DNA from: Spirosoma foliorum
GTDB lineage: Bacteria > Bacteroidota > Bacteroidia > Cytophagales > Spirosomataceae
Direction: 5' to 3'
Assembly (NCBI RefSeq): GCF_014117325.1
Contig: NZ_CP059732.1
Location: 1,550,001 to 1,614,000 of the forward strand
DNA length: 64,000 nucleotides
Shown here: positions 27,356-36,957 of the stretch, piece after piece
How positions within the stretch are numbered: position 1 is the first letter of the stretch
How the letters are laid out: each line of letters starts with the position of its first letter
Notes under the pieces: generated by a model
Databases searched by the model: none
What the model was told of the DNA's origin: nothing
Seen by the model: only the letters and a program-made list of their open reading frames with translations
Program-made: the position numbers and the translations under genes

Positions 27356-28033
27356 ATGAAATCATTAAGTTATACCATCCTAACGTTGATGCTGATTATC
27401 GGAAGCCACCTTCCCTCGCTAGGCCAGCGTAAATTCTCCCTTTCGGTGAGCGTGGCTCCGACCTATAGCCATTCAGATGCTAAATTGGTCGTGCCTATTG
27501 CCGACCCAGCTACCCAGTTACCGTCAACAGAAGTAGTGACTAAAGCACATAGCGTTGGCTATTCGTTTGGCGTAATGGGCCGATACGATTTTTCGGCAAA
27601 ATGGTCTGTCTCAACAGGACTCTGGGTTACTCATTCATTATCATCGAGTATTGATGTCAATGAGAATGGTTCGTCGTTTACACTTACCTACCCTTACAGT
27701 CACCCGTTTACGTTTGCCTATAAAATACCGTTGTTGATTAATTATCGGCCATTGACCACGCGACTTTCGCCTTATTTGTCGGCGGGCGCTACTGGCGATA
27801 TCAGAAGTAAAACGTATGCGATACTGGGAGACGGTCAGGAGATTCCCGTAAGTTTCGGCAAAGCTATGGTCGTTACTCCGTTGTTGGGCTTGGGCGGTAG
27901 TTATCGATTTAACGATCGTATCTCGCTGATTGTACAGCCCACCATTCAGTACGATGTACAATCTCGCCCTTCTTATGAGTACTCCCATACCTATCAGTTA
28001 AGCCTTCAGACACAGCTGATGTATCATTTCTGA
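27356..28033 (+). CDS. Outer-membrane beta-barrel protein
   Basis: The 225-residue protein has a signal peptide (MKSLSYTILTLMLIIGSHLP, cleavage near SLGQ) and then alternating hydrophobic strands (YSFGVMGRYDFSAKWSVSTGLWVTH in short strands, ISLIVQPTIQYDV). It ends in LQTQLMYHF with a C-terminal Phe, the usual outer-membrane assembly signal. The pattern fits an eight- to ten-strand porin-like fold of the OmpA/PorT type. Function unknown; it appears monocistronic. Confidence 0.82.
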   Translation: MKSLSYTILTLMLIIGSHLPSLGQRKFSLSVSVAPTYSHSDAKLVVPIADPATQLPSTEVVTKAHSVGYSFGVMGRYDFSAKWSVSTGLWVTHSLSSSIDVNENGSSFTLTYPYSHPFTFAYKIPLLINYRPLTTRLSPYLSAGATGDIRSKTYAILGDGQEIPVSFGKAMVVTPLLGLGGSYRFNDRISLIVQPTIQYDVQSRPSYEYSHTYQLSLQTQLMYHF

Positions 28034-28061
28034 TGTTGTCTGATCGTGAGTTTGGATAAGG

Positions 28062-29393
28062 CTAGCGCATGCTAAAGTCGTCGTAGTGAAATCGGCGCTG
28101 GTCAAATTGGTAGGAATTCAAGCCCTTTCGTAAACATTGCGCGAAGGCGGGCGGGCCGCAGAACCAAAAACTACAGTTACTAAAACTACCCACAACAGCT
28201 TGTATTGAATCGACCGTCAAATACTCTTTTTGGATGGAGTTCAAATGGTAGAAATTAACACCACTTTGTTGACAGAGCAAGGCCAGCGAAGCTGGAAATA
28301 AAGTTTCCTGGCCGCTTCGTGTAGAATACCAGAAATCAATTGGTTGTGTAGTACCGCCCTGATTGGCTAGATACGCCAGGCGGGCTAGAAATGGAGTAAT
28401 GCCGATGCCGCCAGCAACCCAAATCTGCCGCTCGCTGGAATCGTTGAAGGTAAACTCACCGTACGGGCCTTCAACGTCGACCGACTGCCCAACCTGAAGC
28501 TGATGAAGTAAGTTGCTTGTGAAGTTACCCAGCTCTTTAATGGCTAAGCGCAGCCGAGTTGGGTCATCTCCCGACGAAGCGATCGTGAATGGATGCGGTT
28601 CGTTGTCGTGGGCAAATCGGAGAAAAGCATATTGGCCGGGTTGATGAATCAACGGTTTTTTAAGAGTTGCCAATTGTATCTCCAGAATGCCATGCGGGTG
28701 TTCGTCAATGTGCTGAATAACAGCGGTTGTTTTGCGTGCTGCGCCGATTTGCTGGAAAAACCCAATGAGAGCCGCCACGACACCGATGGCCAGTAGCATT
28801 AACAGTAAATAGCCTGAAGGTGTTGTAAACCAGCGTTCTTTGAGCGGGGCAGTTGCTCCATGATAAGCCGCGATCAGAAAAATGCCCGGAAAAAGTTTGT
28901 GTGATTTTCGGAAGATGTGGTACGGAATCCTTGTAGATAAGGCAATTAGTATCAGGATAATGAGGGCGTAAAATACCCACTCTACCAGAAATGTACCGCT
29001 CGTAAAAAGGCCAATCTCCAGGTCTGAAAAATCACTGCCATCAGTCAACTCTCCCGGATTCGGAATAACCCCCAATTCTACTAGCCATTCCGGGGTTTTT
29101 TCGCCGAGCCAGTGGAGAATGACGAGTATAGCCGAAACGATTCCGGTCCATTTATGAACGATATAAGCTTTATCTAAGCCACGCATCCAGTGATTGACCA
29201 CTGGGAGACGCACTGAAATAACCATCGACACCACCATCAGTGATATAGCTGAAAGTCCGGTTAAGTACACAAATTGCTCCCGAAACTCCCAGCTGGTCGG
29301 ATTGGCTATCAGGTGCTCAGGGCCGGGCGATAGGGAAAAAATCAGGCACGCGATTCCCAAAGCTCCAGCGATCCATTTAGTTGTTGTTGTCAT
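28062..29393 (-). CDS. Ferric-reductase-like membrane flavin oxidoreductase
   Basis: The 443-residue protein has an N-terminal ferric-reductase-type transmembrane domain (about 1-215, six helices with His residues in HKWTGI, HWLGE and HKLFPGIFLIAAYHG that can ligate heme). An FAD/NAD(P)H domain of the ferredoxin-reductase type follows: HQPGQYAFLRF and HPFTIASS for FAD, WVAGGIGITPFLARLAYL and FWFCGPPAF for the nicotinamide nucleotide. It should pass electrons from cytoplasmic NAD(P)H across the inner membrane. A Crp/Fnr gene lies upstream on the same strand. Confidence 0.88.
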   Translation of the reverse strand: MTTTTKWIAGALGIACLIFSLSPGPEHLIANPTSWEFREQFVYLTGLSAISLMVVSMVISVRLPVVNHWMRGLDKAYIVHKWTGIVSAILVILHWLGEKTPEWLVELGVIPNPGELTDGSDFSDLEIGLFTSGTFLVEWVFYALIILILIALSTRIPYHIFRKSHKLFPGIFLIAAYHGATAPLKERWFTTPSGYLLLMLLAIGVVAALIGFFQQIGAARKTTAVIQHIDEHPHGILEIQLATLKKPLIHQPGQYAFLRFAHDNEPHPFTIASSGDDPTRLRLAIKELGNFTSNLLHQLQVGQSVDVEGPYGEFTFNDSSERQIWVAGGIGITPFLARLAYLANQGGTTQPIDFWYSTRSGQETLFPASLALLCQQSGVNFYHLNSIQKEYLTVDSIQAVVGSFSNCSFWFCGPPAFAQCLRKGLNSYQFDQRRFHYDDFSMR

Positions 29394-29523
29394 ACGTGAT
29401 GAAAAGAGAGTAGGAGAGTTGCGCGCGATTCATGACGGCGGCTTTCCTAGTTGTTTTGCTGCGACAAAACTAGGGCGTTGTTGAGCCTTCAGACGATAAC
29501 ATTTGTTACAAAATAGGGCAGGT

Positions 29524-30102
29524 CTACGATTTTTTCCGGGCGAGTTTCTGTTTGATCCGGCTCAAATGAACCCGGCTAATTCCCAGATAAGAAGCAATAT
29601 AATGCTGAGGTACGCGCTGCACAATGTGCGGGCGATGCGTTAACAGCGCCAAATACCGTTCTTGCGGAGTATCCCGAACAAAGGACAGAAAATGTTGCAT
29701 GTAGTGCAGCGTCCGATCAAACATGGCTTCCAGGATTTGCTCCCGTATATCAGTCCGTTCACTTACTTCGGCCAGAATCCAGTCAAGATCTGTTTTGTCG
29801 ATCCACCAAAGTGTACAGGGCTCCACGGTTTCGATGGCAAACAGGCTGGGAATACTCTTCTTAAAGCTTTCGATGGAAGAGACTGTATTGTTTTCAAAAA
29901 AGAACTGGAAGGTAGTTTCTTCGCCTTTGTTGGTAAACCATACGCGTAAACAACCTTTTTCAATCAGGTAGGCTTTTCGGGATACCTCGCCTTCTCGTAA
30001 CAGAATGGTACGGGCTGGCACGTCGATCCGGTTAAAGCACGTTACGTAGGCGTCCCATTTTTCGGGTGGGAACGGAAACCTCGTTCTAAATTTTTCAAGC
30101 AT
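29524..30102 (-). CDS. Crp/Fnr family transcriptional regulator
   Basis: The 192-residue protein has a cyclic-nucleotide-binding-like N-domain (about 20-125, ARTILLREGEVSRKAYLIEKG) and a C-terminal winged helix (HYIASYLGISRVHLSRIKQKL). It is a paralogue of the regulator at 13895, with the same short C-terminus. It lies 130 bases upstream of the flavin reductase gene on the same strand, so it may control electron-transfer functions; that link is positional only. Confidence 0.9.
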   Translation of the reverse strand: MLEKFRTRFPFPPEKWDAYVTCFNRIDVPARTILLREGEVSRKAYLIEKGCLRVWFTNKGEETTFQFFFENNTVSSIESFKKSIPSLFAIETVEPCTLWWIDKTDLDWILAEVSERTDIREQILEAMFDRTLHYMQHFLSFVRDTPQERYLALLTHRPHIVQRVPQHYIASYLGISRVHLSRIKQKLARKKS

Positions 30103-30225
30103 ATCGACAGATTAATGGAGCCAGCTTGTTTCTACTAAATATCTGCTATAATACGCAACCAGATTAGGATATTGTAAGTTATTCAACCAGGCTGACTTCC
30201 TGGAGTCAATTTTGTAAATTAAGCT

Positions 30226-30486
30226 ATGAAAACAAGCAAATGGTCGAACGAGCTGTCAATATTGACCCAACTGGCCTCCACACTTAAGCTGGTTGATTCG
30301 GTATTGAATCGAACCATTGAGCATTCTCAGATACAGGGACATACCGACTATGTGAATGAACATAAAGTGCGACTTGCTGAAGTACAGGAGAAGCTGAATG
30401 AAGTTAATCACGAGTGTCAGGGGCTTGCTTTGTTGCATGAAGCGGCTGTGTTGACGGGCAATTATACGGAATCACCCAATCGTTAA
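30226..30486 (+). CDS. Hypothetical 86-residue helical protein
   Basis: The small soluble protein is dominated by helix-forming residues with heptad-like spacing (LVDSVLNRTIEHSQI, VRLAEVQEKLNEVNHE). It has no signal or membrane segment. It is divergent from the Crp/Fnr gene and followed by a strong terminator at 30504, which supports a real gene. I do not recognise the family. Confidence 0.62.
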   Translation: MKTSKWSNELSILTQLASTLKLVDSVLNRTIEHSQIQGHTDYVNEHKVRLAEVQEKLNEVNHECQGLALLHEAAVLTGNYTESPNR

Positions 30487-30503
30487 GTACCCTATAACAA
30501 GCG

Positions 30504-30545
30504 AAAAGGTCATACGCCAATCCATGGATTGACGTATGACCTTTT
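30504..30545 (+). terminator. Strong terminator
   Basis: AAAAGGTCATACG...AATCC and GGATT...CGTATGACCTTTT form a long, nearly perfect stem with a T tract. It lies 18 bases after the preceding small gene. Confidence 0.88.
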
Positions 30546-30616
30546 CATTTATATCCGGCAATAGTTAGTAGAAACGTTGCTTTTCGGCTTCCCTCCGCTG
30601 AACTATAAAACTGCGC

Positions 30617-30901
30617 CTAATTCGTGTTTTGTTTGGTTAATAATGGGACGATTTCTGGCCAGTAATTACACAATATCCAGTGGGTATTGTTTGTGCCTCT
30701 GAAGGCAAACAGTAGCGAGGACGCCGTTTGGGGAGAAGCTGTTGTAAGGACAAAACTTAATGTATAATGAATAGAATCCAGTTCAGACCGACTGAATTCA
30801 TTGCCCCAACCACGAGGCAATACGCCCGGAAATTCTACCTCAGTAGCAATTAATGTTTTGATGTACTCTTTGAGCAGGCCAGTGTTCGTTTGACTGTTCA
30901 T
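30617..30901 (-). CDS. Hypothetical 94-residue protein
   Basis: The product has no signal peptide and contains an aromatic-rich C-terminal half (LLFAFRGTNNTHWILCNYWPEIV). It looks protein-like and uses codons similar to its neighbours. No known domain is recognised. It lies in a sparse region downstream of the PorU2/GT-C operon on the same strand, about 500 bases away. Confidence 0.5.
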   Translation of the reverse strand: MNSQTNTGLLKEYIKTLIATEVEFPGVLPRGWGNEFSRSELDSIHYTLSFVLTTASPQTASSLLFAFRGTNNTHWILCNYWPEIVPLLTKQNTN

Positions 30902-31403
30902 GGTAGTAAAGTTATCTACATATGGTGACTAAGGTTTACTTGTTTCTGATTTATGGGCTGGTAGCAACATACGATTTTTTTAAAAGTCTGGATTTGTAAC
31001 CTCTGGTTTTCGTGAAAAAATTAAAAATTGATAAAGATTCATGTAGACCCATGGATAAACATGTGATGACTACTAGCATCTTAAAAAAGGTCAAACGAGA
31101 GATAGGGCAGGTGAGATTAGCCTCAATTAATTGCTTAATTTCAGTACAATATGTTTAGCTAAGACTTCTCCCTCCCGTGTATCAAGCCAGCAAACAGATC
31201 GATCAATGATCTACTGGGGAGTGGCCTGGTAAAATCGATTTTATCGATTCCTTCGATTCTATGGAATTGATAATCAGAAACTATAGCGTTAAAAGAAACG
31301 ATAGAATCTAGTTTAATGAGTACCAGTAGCTGTCGCTTTTTTGTCGCTTCTGCTGCTTCACGGTCATATGCCGTGTGTCGGTATTGGGTGAGTGAGTGAT
31401 AAA
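30902..31403. other. Gene-poor region
   Basis: About 500 bases lie between a small hypothetical gene and the GT-C-like gene. A minus-strand frame ending at 31159 gives a protein-like C-terminal stretch (EAAEATKKRQLLVLIKLDS) but has no start codon of its own outside the GT-C-like gene. It may be a remnant. No RNA or strong repeat was seen. Confidence 0.35.
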
Positions 31404-32615
31404 CTATTGATTCAGTAACAGACTGATTTTGTGGAGTAAATCTGCTTGTGGAAGCAATTGAAGCCAAGAGCAGGCCAGTAGAGCAAGCCAGTAAGGAAGT
31501 AGATTTTTCTGCCATCGAACAGGCCATTGGCCAATCCAAAGGAGACTTGCCATTAGAAAACAAAAAGTAAAAGGAGCCATCAGACGTAAGTTTGGGTTGC
31601 TGAAAGGACTCATGGTTCGTAACGAAAATAAGGTCAATAGATACAAACAGGCAGTAAGTATAAATAACCCGGATAATCGGTTGAGTTGTGGAGCCTTTTC
31701 GTTGGGTAATTGATTTCGCCGAAGTTTTCTGTAGGCAGTGCTAAACAGTATGACCTGAATTGCCAAACCAACCCAGGCCAGTTTAGTTGAATCAGTAGGC
31801 GCAAAATCCCGGATGAGCAGGCATTCGTTCAAAAGTGCCCAGGCGAAAATTCTCGTCAATTCGAACGCTGATTCGGTTGAAACAAATCGCTCACCCCCGA
31901 AATACGAGCCCGAGAGTTGTTGGTTTATCCAGAAATACACACTTAGGCCACTCAGGCCAATCAAGGTGATCAAGAGCAGCTTTGGGCTTATTGAACGCGC
32001 TGGCAATGATCCCAAACGAGGTTGGGTTTGGCGTGGGAAGAACCTGAGCAACATTGCTAGCAACCCTGTTATCCCAAAGACAAAGCCACCTACATACCGG
32101 ATGAGGAATAAACTATACCCAATGAGCGAAAGAACTAATACCCGACTGACAATAGGCTTTAACAAAAATTGATGAAATGCCCAAACCCATTCGGCCAGTA
32201 AGACCAGAAATACCGTTTCGCTCCAGGTATAAACCGCGATTTTTAGAAAGCTTCCAAGTGCCCAAATTGACAATACCCAGACTGCCTGAGCTATGGCCAG
32301 CCTGCGAGTCCAGCAGTAACCATAGGTGCCAATTGCAGCAAAGTTGACCAGCTTTGAGGCAACTAAAATGGGTAACCCTGTCAAGCTAGATACGATGGCT
32401 ATCAGTGCCGAATAGCCAATCGGAAAAATCCCATTCCAAATCAATTCTCCCTCTTCAGTAATCACGTAGCCACGGCCAGCCAGAAGATTGGCTGCCGATT
32501 GGAGATAATAACCAGAATCAATGCTGGTGAATCGGTTTGGATTGAGCAGAATAAGGCTTGCCATTACAGCACCCAGGCTACCATACGTAGCCAACAGAAA
32601 ATGTCGCTGACTCAT
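31404..32615 (-). CDS. Polytopic membrane protein, GT-C glycosyltransferase-like
   Basis: The 403-residue protein has roughly ten hydrophobic helices. Its first external loop reads DSGYYLQSAANLLAGRGYV and is followed by WNGIFPIGYSALIAIVS. An acidic residue after the first helix with this spacing is typical of GT-C enzymes that use lipid-linked sugars. No full family signature is seen, so the transferase role is inferred. Its start codon overlaps the stop of the PorU2-like gene (ATGA at 32612-32615), so the two are translationally coupled. Confidence 0.7.
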   Translation of the reverse strand: MSQRHFLLATYGSLGAVMASLILLNPNRFTSIDSGYYLQSAANLLAGRGYVITEEGELIWNGIFPIGYSALIAIVSSLTGLPILVASKLVNFAAIGTYGYCWTRRLAIAQAVWVLSIWALGSFLKIAVYTWSETVFLVLLAEWVWAFHQFLLKPIVSRVLVLSLIGYSLFLIRYVGGFVFGITGLLAMLLRFFPRQTQPRLGSLPARSISPKLLLITLIGLSGLSVYFWINQQLSGSYFGGERFVSTESAFELTRIFAWALLNECLLIRDFAPTDSTKLAWVGLAIQVILFSTAYRKLRRNQLPNEKAPQLNRLSGLFILTACLYLLTLFSLRTMSPFSNPNLRLMAPFTFCFLMASLLWIGQWPVRWQKNLLPYWLALLACSWLQLLPQADLLHKISLLLNQ

Positions 32616-35600
32616 CGATTTAGAATAATCCGGCCTGTCAGATGCACAGAACTCGGAGTTGGTAAATCGACACCATCGATCTGGTAGAGATAGACACCAT
32701 TGGGAAGTTTCGCGCCATCATCAGATGTCCCATTCCAGAACCACTCGTTCAATCCAACTCGCGGGGAGCCACGCAACGTGCGGATAGGGCGACCGGCTAA
32801 ATCGCTTATGCGAACCCTCAGATTCGTCGGGGCAGTAGCACCGGTAACCGAAACGACGAATCGGATTTGGTTGGTAAATGGATTGGGGTAAGCGCCCACT
32901 TCGATTAGCTCAGGCTGATTTTTGACCGAAAAATGAATTCGGTAAGGAGCCGCACGATTCCCACTTAAATCGCTCCCGGTGGCTACAAACGTATACAGGC
33001 CATCTGCTAACGGCTTGCCTGGTTGATAACTGAGTCGGAAGGCGTTGGTACTGTCGGCGGTTGCCCAGTGGGTTTCAGAACCACTAAAGATAAGTCGTTC
33101 GTAAGGACAACCACCTGTCGGACAGGGACGTTGCAGGTATAAGTCTACTCCTGATGTGTCAGTTCGCAGCAAACGTCGGTTTTCATCCTGCACCAACACA
33201 TCGATCACTGGGCGAGCGGATACAAGGTCGCCATCACCGATGCGCTTTCCATCAAAGGCGACTTCGAGCAGTGGGGGTGTTGAGTCGATGCTGAAAGGGA
33301 GCCCGTTTGCCGAACCATCGGTGCTGATTTCGACGCTGTTATTCAACTCATTGCATTCGGCGATCTGGTTTTCAGGATCGAGGACTAACTCAAAATAGGA
33401 GGAAAGCGTAGGCGCGTGACGATTAGGTATTAACCAGCTTAAGGTGTCGGCATAGAAGGGTGATTTTTCAGTGAAAAGGCGTTCAGTAAGCAACTGCCCA
33501 TTTGCTGCATACTGCCGAATACGTACTGGTAATGGGCTGCCTGTTACCTGACCATAGTTGACAAGTACGACGGAAATACGAACCGAATCCGATTGGCTGG
33601 TTAGTGAATCGCCCCGGCTGTTGTGGAGGTGCAAACTGCCTGTGGCAAAGGAAAAATCGGGACTGGAATAAGGGAAAACGCGCACGGCCGGATCACCTTG
33701 TAACGTCATTTGCTGGGCCGTGGTGATGTCGAAGATCGAGTTGTTTGTTTTCAGATAACGCCGGATAGTTTCCTGCTGAATAAGGCCAATAGGCTGGCCA
33801 ACGAATTGACTATCAGAAAGTACTTCGTATAGTTTATCCGAATAGCTTTTCAGGGGCGTAGCGAATCCATTGTAGGTATGGGCCAGAAAAAGTATCGCCC
33901 CTCGATTGGGGGTGAGAACCCAGTCGGTGCCGAACGTTGGCCTGCCGAAAAAGGTATTACCTGCCGCGCAGCCATTGACTAGCAAAAACGGATAACGGCC
34001 TTTATTTCGGTAGCCCAGGATATCATTACTGACAAAGCCAATGTCGATATCAGCGACATCCAGACTCGAATGACCGAACAGTGTAATCAGGCCAATGCCC
34101 TGATTGATAATCTCCGAAACGGGCAGCGTCTCAACCAGATTGTCGGTTTGTTTGGACAAGGTTGTCACGCGACCACCCGCAAATGGCGCTTCGATAACAG
34201 ACTTAAACTCATCGACGAAGCTACGGAATTCCAGTAATTCATAGCGGTTGCGGCCCCCGCTCAGATGGAGAACGTTTTTGCGCCAAAGTGCTGCTTCAGC
34301 GGTGTTTTCATGTTCTTTAACCTTGTTCAGATAATCCAGCACGCTTTGTGAACTAGCTGTATTTAAGCGCCCGATGGGCATGGCTGGTACATTGGCTAAT
34401 TCGCCGTTCAACCCTTCGACCAGACCTATATCGGAACCCGGCCAACCCGCATTCGGGATTAAATCCAGTAGCGGTGCATCGGGCAATTTTCGCACGCTCT
34501 GTGGATCGCGGGATTGCCCAATCAGAAACAGAAATTGAGGTCTGGAGCTTCCTCGCAACATATAATCTGCAAATCGACGGATAGCTAATGGGTGACGTTC
34601 GCCATAGCTAAACTGATTGAACAACTGGTCGATATTGAGCGTCAGGGTGTCATATTGGCCTCCTGCGTCAGAAGCTCGGTAGGTAGCATACGCCCGAACG
34701 GGGTCAGCTTCGGTTGCTGTTGGTTTCCTGAGTAATGGATGGGTGATGATCAGGAAGTTAGGCTTGCTTGGGTCAATCTGGCGGAACGAAACGGGCCTTA
34801 TTGTCAAAACAGTTTTTGGCTGGCTCGTTGCCAGCAACGTTCGGCCTGTTTGAGCGTTCTGGATGACGCCCTGCCAATGGTCATTCGCCCAATTTCCCTG
34901 TACCCTAACTGGATTGTTGAGATCGCTTATGTCGAATAATTGAGTTCCGGTTGGGGCAGTCGTAAGGTCGAGAAAAGAACGACCTTCGGCGTTGGTACGA
35001 AGTCGGAGGACTTTCTGCTCCATGCCAGTCAGATCGGTAGGTTGTGGGTATTGAACTCGTATATAAGAAACCGAAACTTCTTCGCCTGTTTCCTGTGGCT
35101 GAATACTGACTATCAGATTTCCCAAAGGATCTAAATCGGTAGCCCGCAAATTAGCCTCAAGCTGTGCCGTTTCGTAATCACCAAAACTTGCCTGTCCAAG
35201 CGCTCTAAGCGTTGTTGTTGATGAGCCCGCCAGACAACTTACCCGATGCCCGCCCGCATTTCTTCCCACCAGTAGGTAACTTAGTATAGGCTTAATCGGA
35301 TTGCCATTCTGATCTGAAACTGACTTGAACTTGGTGAGCGAAAAGGTTTGGTCGTATCGGTCAGGTGCTTTTACGAGTAGCCCCGTCCAGCCTTCGCCCG
35401 TGTCGTAATTTGTGAGGATGGCCCCGTTTTCATAACGCGCACCCAATGGGTAAATCGAGCCTGCCGGGTAGGTATCCGTAAAAATTCGCAGCTCTTCTTC
35501 CCAATGATACGGTTCGGCTGTTAGATGGTTGTAGGCCGTATCGGTATAAGTAGCCATACGCTTGCCGGGTTTGCCATCAAGTCGCCAGGTGAGGAAATAA

Positions 35601-36061
35601 GCGGATGTATCGCTGAAGAGACTGTAGTAGGTGTGAGGTTGTACTCGACGTTGACTCGATTCATCGATACGATAGAGTAATGAGTCTTGTGTGCCATCAT
35701 TCTTTCGGCCATAAAACTCAATAAAGTCGTTGGCATCGAAGCGTTTATCGGATTCGCCTGCAATGGAAATAGCCTGTTCAATTCCTCGATGGAACAGTTG
35801 AATTGTTGTTGGATCTAGTTGATCGACTGCTAGCCCCGCCTGCTGTAAGTCGGCTTTGGTGAGTCGACATAGGCCATCTTCGGTAACTGAAATTTTGTAG
35901 TAGGTTTGCGTATAAACTATCCAGCGTGTTGGGTCGGGATTATCTTTTTCCGTTTGGGCGCTTACTGGCCTATAAACCAGTAGACTAAGTGCATAAACAA
36001 GAGGCTTGATAACCTGTGCTGTTCGAGAAAGGAAATCAATAAGGTGGGTCATAAGTGACAA
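32612..36061 (-). CDS. porU2: PorU2-like C25 peptidase of type IX secretion
   Basis: The 1149-residue exported protein belongs to the gingipain/PorU (C25) family. After a signal peptide (cleavage near VSAQ) come beta-rich domains (about 40-420) and the caspase-like catalytic domain. The dyad is visible as LITLFGHSSLDVADID (His about 664) and FLLVNGCAAGN (Cys about 698). Ig-like domains follow, and the C-terminus (about 1065-1149, YPNPFTNQIRF, SDLAGRPIRTLRG, LPNGVYLYQI) is a T9SS type-A sorting domain. True PorU also has such a domain, so it sits at the cell surface. The companion PorV is not in this window; the PorU2 name follows common annotation of such paralogues. Confidence 0.85.
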   Translation of the reverse strand: MSLMTHLIDFLSRTAQVIKPLVYALSLLVYRPVSAQTEKDNPDPTRWIVYTQTYYKISVTEDGLCRLTKADLQQAGLAVDQLDPTTIQLFHRGIEQAISIAGESDKRFDANDFIEFYGRKNDGTQDSLLYRIDESSQRRVQPHTYYSLFSDTSAYFLTWRLDGKPGKRMATYTDTAYNHLTAEPYHWEEELRIFTDTYPAGSIYPLGARYENGAILTNYDTGEGWTGLLVKAPDRYDQTFSLTKFKSVSDQNGNPIKPILSYLLVGRNAGGHRVSCLAGSSTTTLRALGQASFGDYETAQLEANLRATDLDPLGNLIVSIQPQETGEEVSVSYIRVQYPQPTDLTGMEQKVLRLRTNAEGRSFLDLTTAPTGTQLFDISDLNNPVRVQGNWANDHWQGVIQNAQTGRTLLATSQPKTVLTIRPVSFRQIDPSKPNFLIITHPLLRKPTATEADPVRAYATYRASDAGGQYDTLTLNIDQLFNQFSYGERHPLAIRRFADYMLRGSSRPQFLFLIGQSRDPQSVRKLPDAPLLDLIPNAGWPGSDIGLVEGLNGELANVPAMPIGRLNTASSQSVLDYLNKVKEHENTAEAALWRKNVLHLSGGRNRYELLEFRSFVDEFKSVIEAPFAGGRVTTLSKQTDNLVETLPVSEIINQGIGLITLFGHSSLDVADIDIGFVSNDILGYRNKGRYPFLLVNGCAAGNTFFGRPTFGTDWVLTPNRGAILFLAHTYNGFATPLKSYSDKLYEVLSDSQFVGQPIGLIQQETIRRYLKTNNSIFDITTAQQMTLQGDPAVRVFPYSSPDFSFATGSLHLHNSRGDSLTSQSDSVRISVVLVNYGQVTGSPLPVRIRQYAANGQLLTERLFTEKSPFYADTLSWLIPNRHAPTLSSYFELVLDPENQIAECNELNNSVEISTDGSANGLPFSIDSTPPLLEVAFDGKRIGDGDLVSARPVIDVLVQDENRRLLRTDTSGVDLYLQRPCPTGGCPYERLIFSGSETHWATADSTNAFRLSYQPGKPLADGLYTFVATGSDLSGNRAAPYRIHFSVKNQPELIEVGAYPNPFTNQIRFVVSVTGATAPTNLRVRISDLAGRPIRTLRGSPRVGLNEWFWNGTSDDGAKLPNGVYLYQIDGVDLPTPSSVHLTGRIILNR

Positions 36062-36276
36062 AACGTAGGCTTAAATGCACTTGTGACTTAGACGTACAAA
36101 GCATTTACAAAGTAATGTCACTCTGTAATTAAAAATGATTGTTTGTGGGGCTAGTACTGAGCGTAAGTGCCTGGTTACCGAAATTGGTTTCCTGGTTGGG
36201 TCTGTTTATTGATGTAGGTGCGCGTACAGATCTGCTGCGTTATTTCCATATATTCGGCCGGAGAAAGAGCAACGTT

Positions 36277-36957
36277 ATGAAAATTCTGATCATTGAAGAT
36301 GAAGTTAAAACGATTCAGAGCATCAAACAGGGGCTCGAAGAGCACCAATGGGAGGTCGATATAGCGTATGACGGTACTATAGGACTTCAACTGGCTACCC
36401 GATCGGCTTATGCGCTTGTCATTTGCGACATTATTCTGCCTGGCATGAATGGTCTGGAACTGGTTCGAAAGCTTCGGGAAGCCAATATTTCGGTTCCTGT
36501 GCTGCTGCTGACCGCTCTGGGAACAACCGACGATAAAATTGTGGGTCTCGACGCCGGAGCCGACGATTATCTGGTTAAACCCTTTGAATTTCGGGAGCTA
36601 ATGGCGCGGGTCAGAGCGCTGACTCGCCGGAATCATGGGCTGGTTCCCGTTACGAATCTGCTGAAAATAGCTGATTTAGAGCTGAATCCTGATACGAAGC
36701 AAGTAATACGTGCCGGGAAAGAAATTGCACTGACCGCCAAAGAGTTTCAGCTCCTTGAGTACTTTTTACGCCATCAGGGACGCGTGATTTCCAAGGTTGA
36801 ACTGGCAGAGAAACTATGGGATCTGACGTTCGATACAGGTACCAACATCATTGAAGTCTACATCAACTTCCTGCGTAAAAAGGTCGATAAAGATTTCGAG
36901 CCTAAATTGCTCCATACCCAAATCGGCATGGGCTATGTTGTAAAGTTACTGTCGTAA
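36277..36957 (+). CDS. OmpR-family response regulator
   Basis: The 226-residue regulator has a receiver domain (phospho-acceptor Asp51 in LVICDIILPGMNG, acidic pair Glu7/Asp8, Lys in YLVKPFEF) and a C-terminal winged helix (about 130-225). ATG 36277 was chosen because MKILIIEDE is the canonical start and a GGAG lies nearby; a longer open frame from 36139 adds a non-conserved leader. Its stop and the next start share bases (TAATG), so it is coupled to the kinase. It resembles the CusR/CopR subgroup, but the signal is not known. Confidence 0.93.
   Translation: MKILIIEDEVKTIQSIKQGLEEHQWEVDIAYDGTIGLQLATRSAYALVICDIILPGMNGLELVRKLREANISVPVLLLTALGTTDDKIVGLDAGADDYLVKPFEFRELMARVRALTRRNHGLVPVTNLLKIADLELNPDTKQVIRAGKEIALTAKEFQLLEYFLRHQGRVISKVELAEKLWDLTFDTGTNIIEVYINFLRKKVDKDFEPKLLHTQIGMGYVVKLLS

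Noticed and set aside
27181..27432. Plus-strand frame running into the outer-membrane protein gene
   Set aside because: It overlaps the signal peptide of a credible gene and has a mixed, non-protein-like composition.
31159..31403. Protein-like minus-strand frame after the GT-C-like gene
   Set aside because: There is no start codon outside the upstream gene and no recognised family; noted as a possible remnant only.
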